From JAGOBX01 sp036733285 (GTDB lineage Bacteria; JAGOBX01): a stretch of 15,253 bases of DNA. This document shows positions 1 through 6,888 of this stretch, piece after piece. The DNA lies in assembly GCA_036733285.1 (NCBI GenBank), contig DAINAU010000105.1:1-15253 (forward strand), given 5' to 3'. The notes under the pieces were generated by a model. The model saw only the letters and a list, made by a program, of their open reading frames with translations, did no database searches and had not been told where the DNA came from. The translations under genes were made by a program, and so were the position numbers. Numbering within the stretch: position 1 is the first letter of the stretch; each line of letters opens with the position of its first letter.

Positions 1-803
1 GACCAGAATTCTATCATAGCTTTTTGTTTTTGATCTTCGTTAATAAAACCGGCTTCAACCATTGAAGCCGAAACAAGTTCCTGACGTCTTTTGGCTTTTT
101 CCGGATTTCTTAAAGGAGAATACGAGGACGGCGCTTTTGGGAGAGCCGCCAGCATAGCGCATTCGCCGAGCGTCAATTGATTTGAATGTTTCCCGAAATA
201 CGCCCTGGAAGCCGCTTCGACGCCGTAGGCTCCGCTGCCTAAAAATATTTTATTAAAATATCCCTCGAGAATTTCTGATTTTGTAAAACGTCTTTCTATT
301 TCAACGGCTAACAGCATTTCAGCGACTTTTCTCATCATTATTTTCTTGGTGGTAAAAAACAAAGAACGAGCCAATTGCTGGGTTATAGTGCTTGCTCCCT
401 GAGCTTTTCTACCTTTAGTTACATTGGTGATTACCGCTTTAATTATTCGTTTGAAATTCAATCCGTGATGCTTATAAAAATCGCGGTCTTCAATAGCTAA
501 AAACGCTTTAACAAGCGTATCGCTAATGTCGTCCATTGTTATCAATATTCTTTTTTCTTCCCAAAACTCCGCTATTACTTCGTTATTAATATCATATACC
601 CTCGACGGTAAAACATATCGTTCCGTATAATTTTTCGAGGTTCTGTCAAGCTGTTCCAAATCGGGCATATCTTTTTGCAATTCCGTTATTATGCCATATA
701 CCGCGCCTAATCCGAATATTGTCATCAATATTAATACGGATGTGCAGTAAAAAACAATGCTATTCGCCCTTGATATGGAACTTTTAATATTTTCAGCGCT
801 CAT
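1..803 (-). CDS. mrcA: Class A penicillin-binding protein 1A (5' part, truncated by window edge)
   Basis: This is a bifunctional peptidoglycan synthase: a membrane-anchored glycosyltransferase (GT51) that polymerises lipid II, normally followed by a transpeptidase domain. The first 267 codons are visible, starting at the ATG at 803-801 (MSAENIKSS), and the frame stays open to the left edge. Residues about 14-39 form one hydrophobic N-terminal anchor. GT51 signatures follow in order: EDRDFYKHHG with the catalytic Glu near residue 105, QGASTITQQLAR near 135-146, and then RKVAEMLLAVEIERRFTK and the GYFNKIFLGSGAYGVEAASR region. The transpeptidase half lies outside the window, so assignment to PBP1A rather than another class A PBP is inference. 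An AAGGGA stretch about 8 bases upstream is a usable ribosome binding site. It is the last minus-strand gene here, downstream of the tRNA. Confidence 0.93.
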   Translation of the reverse strand, partial: MSAENIKSSISRANSIVFYCTSVLILMTIFGLGAVYGIITELQKDMPDLEQLDRTSKNYTERYVLPSRVYDINNEVIAEFWEEKRILITMDDISDTLVKAFLAIEDRDFYKHHGLNFKRIIKAVITNVTKGRKAQGASTITQQLARSLFFTTKKIMMRKVAEMLLAVEIERRFTKSEILEGYFNKIFLGSGAYGVEAASRAYFGKHSNQLTLGECAMLAALPKAPSSYSPLRNPEKAKRRQELVSASMVEAGFINEDQKQKAMIEFW

Positions 804-996
804 TTGTTATTCCCTTTTATAATCAAAAATAAAATCCAATTTTTTTGATAACGCGATAATCCGGCAGTTTTGCGTTTTCAAATTTCCGTCGTTTTAATTT
901 CAAGCGATTAAATATTAAACGGCGCGAGACTGTCGAAATCGAAGAAATTTTCATCTTACTTATTCAGCGCGCGTTGCGTTATTCGGAGAGAAGGAT
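804..996. other. Intergenic spacer between tRNA-Glu and the PBP gene
   Basis: About 190 bases between the tRNA T-run and the PBP start. I see no open frame of note and no convincing hairpin. The minus strand just before the PBP gene is AT-rich and includes a TTATAA stretch, but no well-spaced -35 partner was found, so no promoter is called. Confidence 0.4.
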
Positions 997-1003
997 AAAA
1001 AAA
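997..1003 (-). terminator. T-run just downstream of tRNA-Glu
   Basis: On the minus strand the tRNA 3' end is followed after one C by seven consecutive T. The tRNA's acceptor and T-arm stems supply secondary structure just before it, so this may end the tRNA transcript. There is no separate dedicated hairpin, hence moderate confidence. Confidence 0.4.
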
Positions 1004-1004
1004 G

Positions 1005-1078
1005 TAGCGCATACGGGATTTGAACCCGTGATTTCCGCCGTGAGAGGGCGGCGTCCTGGACCGCTAGACCAATGCGCC
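1005..1078 (-). tRNA. tRNA-Glu (anticodon CTC)
   Basis: The minus strand folds as a 74-nt tRNA. The acceptor arm GGCGCAT pairs with ATGCGCT (first pair G-U) and the discriminator base is A. The D-arm region reads GGTCTAGCGGTCCAGGAC. The anticodon stem CCGCC/GGCGG encloses the loop CTCTCAC, giving anticodon CTC, which reads GAG for glutamate. The T-arm is ACGGG TTCGAAT CCCGT. The 3' CCA is not encoded (the sequence after the discriminator is CTT), so CCA-adding enzyme is needed. It lies only 13 bp beyond the stop of the upstream Lys-rich gene and could be co-transcribed with it. Confidence 0.95.
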
Positions 1079-1091
1079 TCTTTATAAAAAT

Positions 1092-1799
1092 TTATTTCTT
1101 TTTCTCTGCTTTTTTCTTTTCTTTTTCGAGTTTTTTATCTTCTTTGCGTTTTTTTCGTTCTTCTCTTTCGCGCTCTTTTTTTAATTTTTTATCATCCTTC
1201 GAATCGCTTTTTCCGTCCTTGCCCTTCTTCTTATTCTTTTTTTCTTCGCGTTTGCGTTCTTTTTCTTTAATTTTCATTTCTTTTCCAAACCACTGCAATT
1301 TTCTGAATTCGTCTTCAACTCCCTTTTGTCCGTAACGAATCATCAAGCTATATGCTTTATAAAGCGAAGACCAGCCCATAATAGACATTTCTTCGTCCGT
1401 AAAATTCGAGATTTTTTTCAATTCTTCTTTTATCTCCGAACGTTTCGGCATTATGATTTTTTTCTTTTTATCAAGTTTTTCTGATTCTTTATTATCATCG
1501 GCGTCAGTTTTCTCAGGCTCCTGAACAGCCGGAACCGTTTCGCAGCAGCAAACGGTTTTAGAGGTTTCGTCCAAAGTTGGATTATCCGCCGCTTTATCGT
1601 TTTTCTTTATGAATTTTTTATAATCCTTTTCAGTTGCGCATTTGCAAAGGGCGGTTTTATTTATAAAATCAAGAAGCAATCCAACATTTACAAATTCCGC
1701 GGAAGTCTTACTAATATTATCGCTCACGCTTCCTTTCAATTGCGGAGATACGGAAACGATTGATAATGTAAAAACCTGTTTTTGTTCTTCATTTGCCAT
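1092..1799 (-). CDS. Hypothetical protein with highly charged Lys/Glu-rich C-terminal tail
   Basis: I do not recognise a family. The likely start is the ATG at 1799 (MANEEQKQVF, 235 aa). It has AGGAAGG about 8 bases upstream, whereas the in-frame GTG three codons earlier overlaps that site. The N-terminal 45 residues look folded (VFTLSIVSVSPQL; FVNVGLLLDFINKTALCKC). A central linker carries three consecutive Cys (KTVCCCETV) and acidic stretches. Residues about 130-170 form another ordered segment (EEMSIMGWSSLYKAYSLMIRYG). The last 60 or so residues are almost entirely Lys, Glu, Arg and Asp, predicted to be a single charged helix or disordered. No signal peptide or membrane segment is seen. 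The tail could bind nucleic acid or another anionic polymer, but that is speculation. The gene is well supported by its promoter, ribosome binding site and long open frame. Confidence 0.75.
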   Translation of the reverse strand: MANEEQKQVFTLSIVSVSPQLKGSVSDNISKTSAEFVNVGLLLDFINKTALCKCATEKDYKKFIKKNDKAADNPTLDETSKTVCCCETVPAVQEPEKTDADDNKESEKLDKKKKIIMPKRSEIKEELKKISNFTDEEMSIMGWSSLYKAYSLMIRYGQKGVEDEFRKLQWFGKEMKIKEKERKREEKKNKKKGKDGKSDSKDDKKLKKEREREERKKRKEDKKLEKEKKKAEKKK

Positions 1800-1832
1800 A
1801 ATATCCACCTTCCTATTTTTTTTTATTTAAAG

Positions 1833-1861
1833 ATTATACATTATAATTTAATTTATTACAA
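1833..1861 (-). promoter_or_regulatory. Sigma70-type promoter for the Lys-rich gene
   Basis: On the minus strand TTGTAA (1861-1856) and TATAAT (1838-1833) are separated by 17 bases. The -10 matches consensus fully and the -35 matches four of six. Transcription would start near 1826, giving a leader of about 25 bases before the ATG at 1799. The gene, and perhaps the tRNA behind it, can therefore be transcribed separately from tsaE. Confidence 0.55.
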
Positions 1862-1871
1862 TAATTATTTT

Positions 1872-2315
1872 TCAACAATATTCGGAAATATTATAATCGC
1901 GCTTTATTATATCCTCCGAATAATCAATTTTCATTATCACAAGTTTTTTTTTCGGCAAATATTTCATAATTTTATCAGCCCATTCTATCATATTGAAACA
2001 GTTTTTATCTCCGGCATAATCGAAATAACCGGCAGATTCTAATTCTTCAGCCGAAGATATCCGATACATGTCAAAATGATTCACAATAAATTCTTTGTCG
2101 CCTATTTCATACTGATTTAAAAGAGTAAACGTCGGGCTTGACGTTATAGAATTTATTCCTATGCGTTTTAAAACCCCTGAAGCAAGATAAGTTTTTCCCG
2201 CGCCTAAATTTCCTATCAGCCCGACTGTAAAACCCGGTTTTGCATATTCCAAAATCTTATCGATTATAACGCCCGTATCGTTTAATCCAATGTTTTTAAA
2301 ATTATATTCTTTCAT
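1872..2315 (-). CDS. tsaE: tRNA threonylcarbamoyladenosine biosynthesis ATPase TsaE
   Basis: TsaE is the P-loop ATPase that works with TsaB and TsaD to place threonylcarbamoyl on A37 of ANN-decoding tRNAs. At 147 aa it is the usual length. It carries the Walker A motif GNLGAGKT (residues 35-42), the family motif SSPTFTLLNQYE (about 59-70), HFDMYRI (80-86), and the conserved Glu-Trp in MIEWADKI (about 109-116). The start follows the stop of the upstream M50 protease gene by 6 bases. No Shine-Dalgarno sequence is visible in the preceding AT-rich bases, so translation probably depends on coupling to the upstream gene. Cytoplasmic. Confidence 0.93.
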   Translation of the reverse strand: MKEYNFKNIGLNDTGVIIDKILEYAKPGFTVGLIGNLGAGKTYLASGVLKRIGINSITSSPTFTLLNQYEIGDKEFIVNHFDMYRISSAEELESAGYFDYAGDKNCFNMIEWADKIMKYLPKKKLVIMKIDYSEDIIKRDYNISEYC

Positions 2316-2321
2316 ACAAAA

Positions 2322-2945
2322 TTAAAAATACAAAGGGATTAAGTAGTTGATAATCGGCAAAATAAAATGGTTCACCACAAAGGAAAACAACCCAAAATTT
2401 ATGGCTACAATCAATAATATGAAACCGAACATCTCCATTCTCATAACATTATATTCGTATTCGGGAGGCAAAAAATAAACAAGAAGTTTCGACCCGTCGA
2501 GCGGAGGTATGGGAATCAGATTGAATCCGGCAAGCACCATATTGAACAAAACGCCTTTAAATAAAATAATGTTCAACAATGGTATATTTACTCCGAAATA
2601 AATAAAAATATTAAGAAAGAACGCCGATATCAGAGCGAGCGAAATATTCGATAAAGGACCAGCCGCGCTTACTAATGAAATGCCCAGACGCCTATTGGAA
2701 AATCTCAACGGATTTATTGGCACCGGTTTCGCGCCTCCGAAAATAAATTTTCCTTGAGTCGAAAAAAACAAGAAAGCCGGCAATAATATCGTCCACCATA
2801 AATCAATATGAGGAATCGGATTAAGCGTGATTCTTCCTTCGTCTTTAGCCGTGGTATCGCCGAATAAATACGCGGAATACGCGTGCGCCACTTCGTGGAC
2901 AACAATTGAAAATACAAAAATTATTATAGTTATTAACGTATCCAT
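2322..2945 (-). CDS. Site-2 protease family (M50) intramembrane metalloprotease
   Basis: A 207-residue polytopic membrane zinc protease. The zinc motif HEVAH (residues 17-21) lies in the first membrane segment. The second metal-ligand motif is NLIPIPPLDG (Asn142, Asp150, Gly151) in a later segment, preceded by the conserved GGAKPVPINPLRF and SAAGPLSN stretches typical of the short YwhC/S2P-like branch. There is no PDZ domain, unlike RseP. Hydrophobic segments lie near residues 4-25, 50-63, 88-118, 122-145 and 172-200. The substrate is unknown. AGG lies 8 bases before the ATG. It sits upstream of tsaE in the same transcription unit, with no obvious functional link. Confidence 0.9.
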   Translation of the reverse strand: MDTLITIIIFVFSIVVHEVAHAYSAYLFGDTTAKDEGRITLNPIPHIDLWWTILLPAFLFFSTQGKFIFGGAKPVPINPLRFSNRRLGISLVSAAGPLSNISLALISAFFLNIFIYFGVNIPLLNIILFKGVLFNMVLAGFNLIPIPPLDGSKLLVYFLPPEYEYNVMRMEMFGFILLIVAINFGLFSFVVNHFILPIINYLIPLYF

Positions 2946-2995
2946 AATTTCAACCTGTTTTTATTACAATACTATCTATTTTTTGCGGCTGGTAT

Positions 2996-3020
2996 AATAA
3001 AACCGTTCAACGGTTTTATT
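2996..3020 (-). terminator. Hairpin terminator after the aminotransferase gene
   Basis: A perfect inverted repeat with 12-base arms, AATAAAACCGTT and AACGGTTTTATT, around a single central base (an effective loop of about 3-5 bases). It starts about 23 bases after the aminotransferase stop. The 3' side of the stem contains TTTT followed by ATT, so it can act as an intrinsic terminator. Because it is symmetric it could work in either direction. It separates the proS-aminotransferase unit from the M50-tsaE unit. Confidence 0.75.
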
Positions 3021-3043
3021 AAATTTATATGCCGATTCCATGT

Positions 3044-4201
3044 TCAACTCAATCTTTTTAAATTCTCGCAGGCTTTTTTAAGAATACCGGTTTTTTTAGC
3101 AAAACAGAATCTTAATAATTTCTCGCCTGAATTATCTTCAAAAAATGATTTTCCCGGCACTGCCGCCACTCCGGTCTTTGATAAAATAATATCCGCCGCT
3201 TCATCGCAATTTTTAAATCCGAGTTTTGAAAAATCCGCCAGCAAATAATATGCGCCTGCCGGTATAAAAGTTTTAAATCCCAGTCTTATCAGCGTTTCGA
3301 CAATCATATCCCGATTTATTCCGTAAAATTCGGGAAGCCGTTTATAAAATGTCTCCGGCAAATTTTCCATACAATCCGAAACCGCTTTCTGAACCGGAGA
3401 GGGAGCGCAAATATAAAATAAATCGTTCAGTATTCCTAATCTGGCTATAATCTCCGAATCTGCGCACATATATCCCAGTCTCCATCCGGTTATGCTGTAT
3501 GTTTTTGAAAAACCGCTTATAGTTATTGTTCTTTCTTTCAATCCGTCAACTGACGCCGGACTTATATGTTTTATTCCGTCAAACGTAATGTATTCGTAAA
3601 TTTCATCCGTAATAATCAGAAGATTATGTTTTGACGCTATTTTCCCGATATTTCTGATTTCAGTTTCAGAAAAGGTTTTTCCCGAAGGATTAGCCGGAGT
3701 ATTAATTGCTATCGCCCTTGTCTTTTCCGTAATTTTCAACTCGAGGTCGCTATAATTTATTTCCCAATTTTTTTCTTGATTCATATTTGCTATTACAGGT
3801 TTTATTCCAAGCGAAATCATAGTATTGTAATGATATCCGTAAAACGGCTGAAACAAAATAATCTCGTCGGCAGGTTTCATCAATCCGAACATAACAAGAA
3901 AAAACGCCCCCGTGGAACCGCTTGTTATAAGTATTTCATTTTTAGGATTATATTTTATTCCGTTGAATTTCAGCATTTTTTCTGAAATGTTTTTTCTTAA
4001 TTCTTCGATGCCGTCGTATCTCGTGTAAATATTGAAACCGGTTTTTACCGCGTTATTCAATCCGTTTACCAATTCTTCCGGCAAATCAAGATCGCAGATT
4101 CCCTGACTTAAATTTATTCCTTCAGGATGTTTGCCGCATTCTATCGACATACGTCTGATGTCGGATTGTTTTAAATTTAATATGTTCTCGTTAAATCTCA
4201 T
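3044..4201 (-). CDS. Class I/II pyridoxal-phosphate-dependent aminotransferase
   Basis: A fold-type I aminotransferase of 385 aa, full length for the family. Visible signatures are INLSQGICDLDLP (29-41), the cofactor phosphate/ring region SGSTGAF (94-100), NTPANPSGK (167-175), TDEIYEY with the cofactor-pairing Asp199, the Schiff-base Lys233 in SGFSKTYSITGWRLGY, and Arg364 in LLRFCFAKK, which would hold the substrate carboxylate. The 'NLSQG...' start and 'PAGAYYLLADFS' resemble the kynurenine/methionine aminotransferase branch (YbdL-like) as much as aspartate aminotransferase, so the substrate is left open. It begins 41 bases after proS and has no strong Shine-Dalgarno, only a weak AGG about 18 bases upstream. 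Cytoplasmic. Confidence 0.92.
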   Translation of the reverse strand: MRFNENILNLKQSDIRRMSIECGKHPEGINLSQGICDLDLPEELVNGLNNAVKTGFNIYTRYDGIEELRKNISEKMLKFNGIKYNPKNEILITSGSTGAFFLVMFGLMKPADEIILFQPFYGYHYNTMISLGIKPVIANMNQEKNWEINYSDLELKITEKTRAIAINTPANPSGKTFSETEIRNIGKIASKHNLLIITDEIYEYITFDGIKHISPASVDGLKERTITISGFSKTYSITGWRLGYMCADSEIIARLGILNDLFYICAPSPVQKAVSDCMENLPETFYKRLPEFYGINRDMIVETLIRLGFKTFIPAGAYYLLADFSKLGFKNCDEAADIILSKTGVAAVPGKSFFEDNSGEKLLRFCFAKKTGILKKACENLKRLS

Positions 4202-4242
4202 AATAATATTATTTCATAAGCCTAAGCCGCATTCGTGGAAAA

Positions 4243-5952
4243 TCAATTTAATCTTATCAATTCGTCAAGTTTTGATTTTATACTATTTCTATCAACCATA
4301 ATCTTTTCGCCGGATTTTCTAACGCAGATTTCAAACGAATTTCCGGCAAGCGATTTCTGGCTTACTATTGCCTGAAACGGTATCCCGATTAAATCCGCGT
4401 CTTTAAATTTAAAACCCGGGCTTACGTTTCTATCGTCAAACAAAACCTCTATCCCCGAATTTTTCAATTCTTCGTAAATCTCTTTTGCAGTTTGAAATTC
4501 TTTAGAGCCGGGTTTTCCCAAAGCTATGACAATAACCTGAAACGGCGCAATGCCCAAAGTCCATACGATTCCTTTTTCATCGTTGTTCTGTTCAATCGCG
4601 GCTGCAACGATTCTTGTGATTCCTATTCCATAACATCCCATTATATAATTTTTCAGTTTGCCGTCTTCAGCCGTATAAACCGCGTTCATTGATTTTGAAT
4701 ATTTCTCCCCGAGTTTAAAAATCTGACCGACTTCTATTCCGCGGTAGTCCTCAAGAACAGCTCCGCATTTTACGCATTTGTCGCCTTTGTTGGCAAGGCG
4801 TATATCGTAAAATTTTTCTATTTCAAAATCCCTGTTATAATTGACGTTTATAAAATGAGCGTCCGTCGAATTTGCGCCAACCGTAAAATTCAAAAGATTT
4901 TTTACGGAATTATCGGCTATAATTTTTGCGTTTTTCAAGTTCACAGGTCCCGCGAATCCAACCGCGCATCCCGTTATTTTTGAAACCGTATCAGCGTCCG
5001 CGAGTTCTATTTCATTGGCGTTCAAAACTTTTTTCAGTTTTATTTCATTTACGTCTCTGTCTCCCCGTATTAAAACAGCGGCAATATTTCCGTCGTATTT
5101 ATACAACAATGTTTTTACAAGTTTATACGGTTCAATTTTTAAATAACCGCTTACTTCTTCAATAGTCTTTTTATTTGGAGTATCTACTTTTTGCAATTCT
5201 TTTAATTCTTCTTTTTCAGGTCTGAAAATATTCGAATCCGCTGTCTCGTCGGTAGCCGCGTATCCGCATTTATCATTAGGACAGCTTATTACTCTTGATT
5301 CGCCGGAACTCGCAAGAACCATAAATTCGTGAGTGTTTTCGCCGCCTATAGCTCCGGAATCCGCAAGCACGGCTCTGAACCTTAATCCGCAGCGTTTGAA
5401 AATATTTGAATACGCCTCATACATTTTTTTATAGTATTCGTCAAGACACTTTTCATTCGCATGAAACGAATACGCGTCTTTCATAACAAATTCCCTTGCG
5501 CGCATCACTCCGAATCTCGGTCTGACTTCGTCTCTGAATTTCGATTGGATTTGATACAAGCATATCGGAAGCTGTCTATACGATTTTACTTCGTTCCCGG
5601 CAAGCGACGTAATAACCTCTTCGTGGGTTGGACCGAGCGCGTATTCTTTATCGTGCCTGTCTGAAAAACGCATAAGCTCTTTTCCGTAAACGTCCCAGCG
5701 TCCTGACTGCATCCATAATTCCGCGGGCGTAAGTATAGGCATCAATAATTCTATAGCGTCCGCTTTATTCATTTCTTCTCGAACTATTTCTTCAATTTTT
5801 TTTATGACTCGAAAACATAACGGCAAATAATTATATATTCCCGGACCAACCTTTCTCAACATTCCCGCTCTTATCATTAATTTATGACTTATAATCTCCG
5901 CGTCCGCCGGAGTCTCTTTTAAAGTTGGCGCCAAATATTTGCTTAATAACAT
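4243..5952 (-). CDS. proS: Prolyl-tRNA synthetase, bacterial type with editing domain
   Basis: This class II enzyme charges tRNA-Pro with proline in the cytoplasm. The preferred start is the ATG at 5952 (MLLSKYLAPTLKE, 569 aa), with AAGAGG 6 bases upstream; the in-frame TTG two codons earlier is less likely. Catalytic motifs are present: the TxE loop in LGPTHEEV, motif 2 in SKFRDEVRPRFGVMRAREF followed by VMKDAYSFH, and motif 3 in GCYGIGITRIVAAA. Between motifs 2 and 3 lies the INS editing insertion, including RGDRDVNEIKLKKVL with the lysine expected for deacylation of Ala-tRNA-Pro. An anticodon-binding domain closes the protein (FQVIVIALGKPGSKEF onward). Length and layout match bacterial ProS. 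It is first in a two-gene unit with the aminotransferase. Confidence 0.97.
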   Translation of the reverse strand: MLLSKYLAPTLKETPADAEIISHKLMIRAGMLRKVGPGIYNYLPLCFRVIKKIEEIVREEMNKADAIELLMPILTPAELWMQSGRWDVYGKELMRFSDRHDKEYALGPTHEEVITSLAGNEVKSYRQLPICLYQIQSKFRDEVRPRFGVMRAREFVMKDAYSFHANEKCLDEYYKKMYEAYSNIFKRCGLRFRAVLADSGAIGGENTHEFMVLASSGESRVISCPNDKCGYAATDETADSNIFRPEKEELKELQKVDTPNKKTIEEVSGYLKIEPYKLVKTLLYKYDGNIAAVLIRGDRDVNEIKLKKVLNANEIELADADTVSKITGCAVGFAGPVNLKNAKIIADNSVKNLLNFTVGANSTDAHFINVNYNRDFEIEKFYDIRLANKGDKCVKCGAVLEDYRGIEVGQIFKLGEKYSKSMNAVYTAEDGKLKNYIMGCYGIGITRIVAAAIEQNNDEKGIVWTLGIAPFQVIVIALGKPGSKEFQTAKEIYEELKNSGIEVLFDDRNVSPGFKFKDADLIGIPFQAIVSQKSLAGNSFEICVRKSGEKIMVDRNSIKSKLDELIRLN

Positions 5953-5976
5953 TTTCAACCTCTTAAATTTTTCTAA

Positions 5977-6005
5977 ATAACATTAAGTCTGACAATGCAT
6001 GTAAA
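5977..6005 (-). promoter_or_regulatory. Possible promoter for proS
   Basis: On the minus strand TTTACA (6005-6000) and TGTTAT (5982-5977) are 17 bases apart, five and four matches of six to consensus. The predicted transcription start near 5970 would leave a very short leader before the ATG at 5952, too short for a T-box. Other AT-rich combinations are possible. Confidence 0.3.
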
Positions 6006-6178
6006 GTGAAGTTTTTCAAAATATATATAGCGTCTTTGAAAATTGAACGAAAATTTTATTTATTAACGTTATATTTAGATACAGCGGCTTATTATAATAT
6101 GCAAATTAAATTATGTCGTTGCATATATATGCGCGTTTGTTAAAACTTCTAAAATCTTGAAAACTGCCAAGTAAAAAT

Positions 6179-6246
6179 TAATATTTTTGAAAAAGCGCGC
6201 TAAATCATTGTTTTTCCTTACTTCCAGCGCTTTTTCAAAATTTTAA
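6179..6246. repeat. Long imperfect inverted repeat
   Basis: TTTTGAAAAAGCGC (6185-6198) is matched exactly by GCGCTTTTTCAAAA (6228-6241). Similarity continues outward as ATTAATAT versus ATTAAAA, giving arms of about 21 bases around a 28-base interior. The interior shows no coding sequence. The right arm leads into TTTTAAT, so it could terminate transcription, but no gene ends nearby on either strand. It may instead be the paired ends of a tiny defunct element. Confidence 0.55.
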
Positions 6247-6329
6247 TGCGGTTTTCAGGATTAATTAGACTTTTTCCAATATCGCTATTGTCCTTTCGCT
6301 AATGTTTTTTACAAAGAAACTTTAGCGTC

Positions 6330-6349
6330 AAAACAATATATATTGTTTT
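6330..6349. repeat. Perfect 20-bp AT-rich palindrome
   Basis: AAAACAATATATATTGTTTT equals its own reverse complement. It sits in the gene-free stretch with no flanking promoter that I can define, so its role (protein-binding site, hairpin, or chance in AT-rich DNA) is open. Confidence 0.5.
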
Positions 6350-6474
6350 AAAAAACTAAACTTAAATATATTTGCTTCTCATTTCTGTTTGGTAAGTCTA
6401 TATTATTTTTGATAAAAATGCAATGCAATTTTTACCTGTCCGAGCAACTTGTGGGAGCAGTCGGAAATTATTCC

Positions 6475-6709
6475 AATAAAAAGCTAAAGAAACACGCAAT
6501 GGAATTTTTAAAACAGGCAAAGGATTTGAAGAAAATGTTGGTTTAAGTTTATCGGCAAGAATTTTGACGGCTTTAAAAATTTCAAATACTCTTTGTTTAG
6601 ATTTGCAGGAAGCAACAATAAAAAATTGATGAATTATCTGATTTAAATATGGAATTGTTAAAATTAGGAGCTTTTGAAGGCGCGAACTAATTTATCCTTT
6701 AGCGCTGAA
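6475..6709. mobile_element. Internally deleted relic (MITE-like) of the adjacent insertion sequence
   Basis: Bases 6475-6628 align without gaps to 6891-7044, the left end of the full element (15 mismatches in 154 by eye). Bases 6624-6709 align without gaps to 8571-8656, its right end (10 mismatches over the 81 bases past the shared pentamer). The junction is the pentamer AATTG (6624-6628), present at both breakpoints of the full copy (7040-7044 and 8571-8575), so 1531 bp are missing. Read on the minus strand, the left part still encodes the transposase C-terminus (QFFIVASCKSKQRVFEIFKA...). The right part encodes the accessory protein's last 20 residues (DELSDLNMELLKLGAFEGAN). Both termini are kept, so the full element's transposase might mobilise it. 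About 10% divergence shows it was not derived from the neighbouring copy in its present form. Confidence 0.88.
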
Positions 6710-6888
6710 AAAAAATAATAAAAAAACTTGCAGAATTAAATAATAAAATTCAAAAATCAATCAAAGAGTCAAAAAGTCAAAAAAAACAATAAAAATAAAA
6801 AAGACGAGGATAGAGAAATCCCATTAAAAAATAAGATAAAATATAATAAAAAAATTGTTGAAAATAATCCCGAACATCCATAATAAAA
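6710..6888 (+). other. AT-rich spacer with possible decayed coding fragment
   Basis: This lies between the relic and the full element. The plus strand reads KKLAELNNKIQKSIKESK in one frame up to a stop at 6790, then DEDREIPLKNKIKYNKK and VENNPEHP in the next frame up to double stops at 6881-6886. The peptide-like composition suggests the frameshifted end of a lost gene. However, the DNA is so A-rich that Lys/Asn/Ile-rich frames arise by chance. No family recognised. Confidence 0.25.

Larger units (their letters stand above)
6006..6474. other. Gene-free AT-rich stretch with inverted repeats
   Basis: About 470 bases with no supportable gene on either strand. It holds a 12-bp palindrome GCATATATATGC (6121-6132), the long inverted repeat at 6179-6246 and the 20-bp palindrome at 6330-6349, listed separately. 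A 42-codon plus-strand frame opens at 6418 and runs into the element relic, ending at 6546. It has no ribosome binding site and is probably not a gene. The stretch looks like the decayed edge of an accessory region. Confidence 0.5.

Noticed and set aside
1072..1335. Plus-strand Ser/Phe-rich frame opposite the Lys-rich gene.
   Set aside because: It is the mirror of Lys/Glu-rich codons (TTT, TTC, TCT) on the other strand and it overlaps the tRNA.
4220..4242. TTTTCCACGAATGCGGCTTA on the minus strand before the aminotransferase resembles TTTTCCGCGAATGCGGTTTA at about 12163-12182 before the RND gene (18 of 20 matches).
   Set aside because: An 18/20 match is not clearly beyond chance for all pairwise comparisons in a 15-kb window, the distances to the start codons differ, and no shared regulator is evident.
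5953..6005. T-box leader for proS.
   Set aside because: The likely leader is under 30 bases and has no T-box consensus or antiterminator hairpin.
6418..6546. Plus-strand 42-codon frame starting MQCNFYLSEQLVGAVGNYSN.
   Set aside because: It has no ribosome binding site, and its second half is merely the antisense of the relic transposase 3' end. It could be a truncated gene start, but there is no support.
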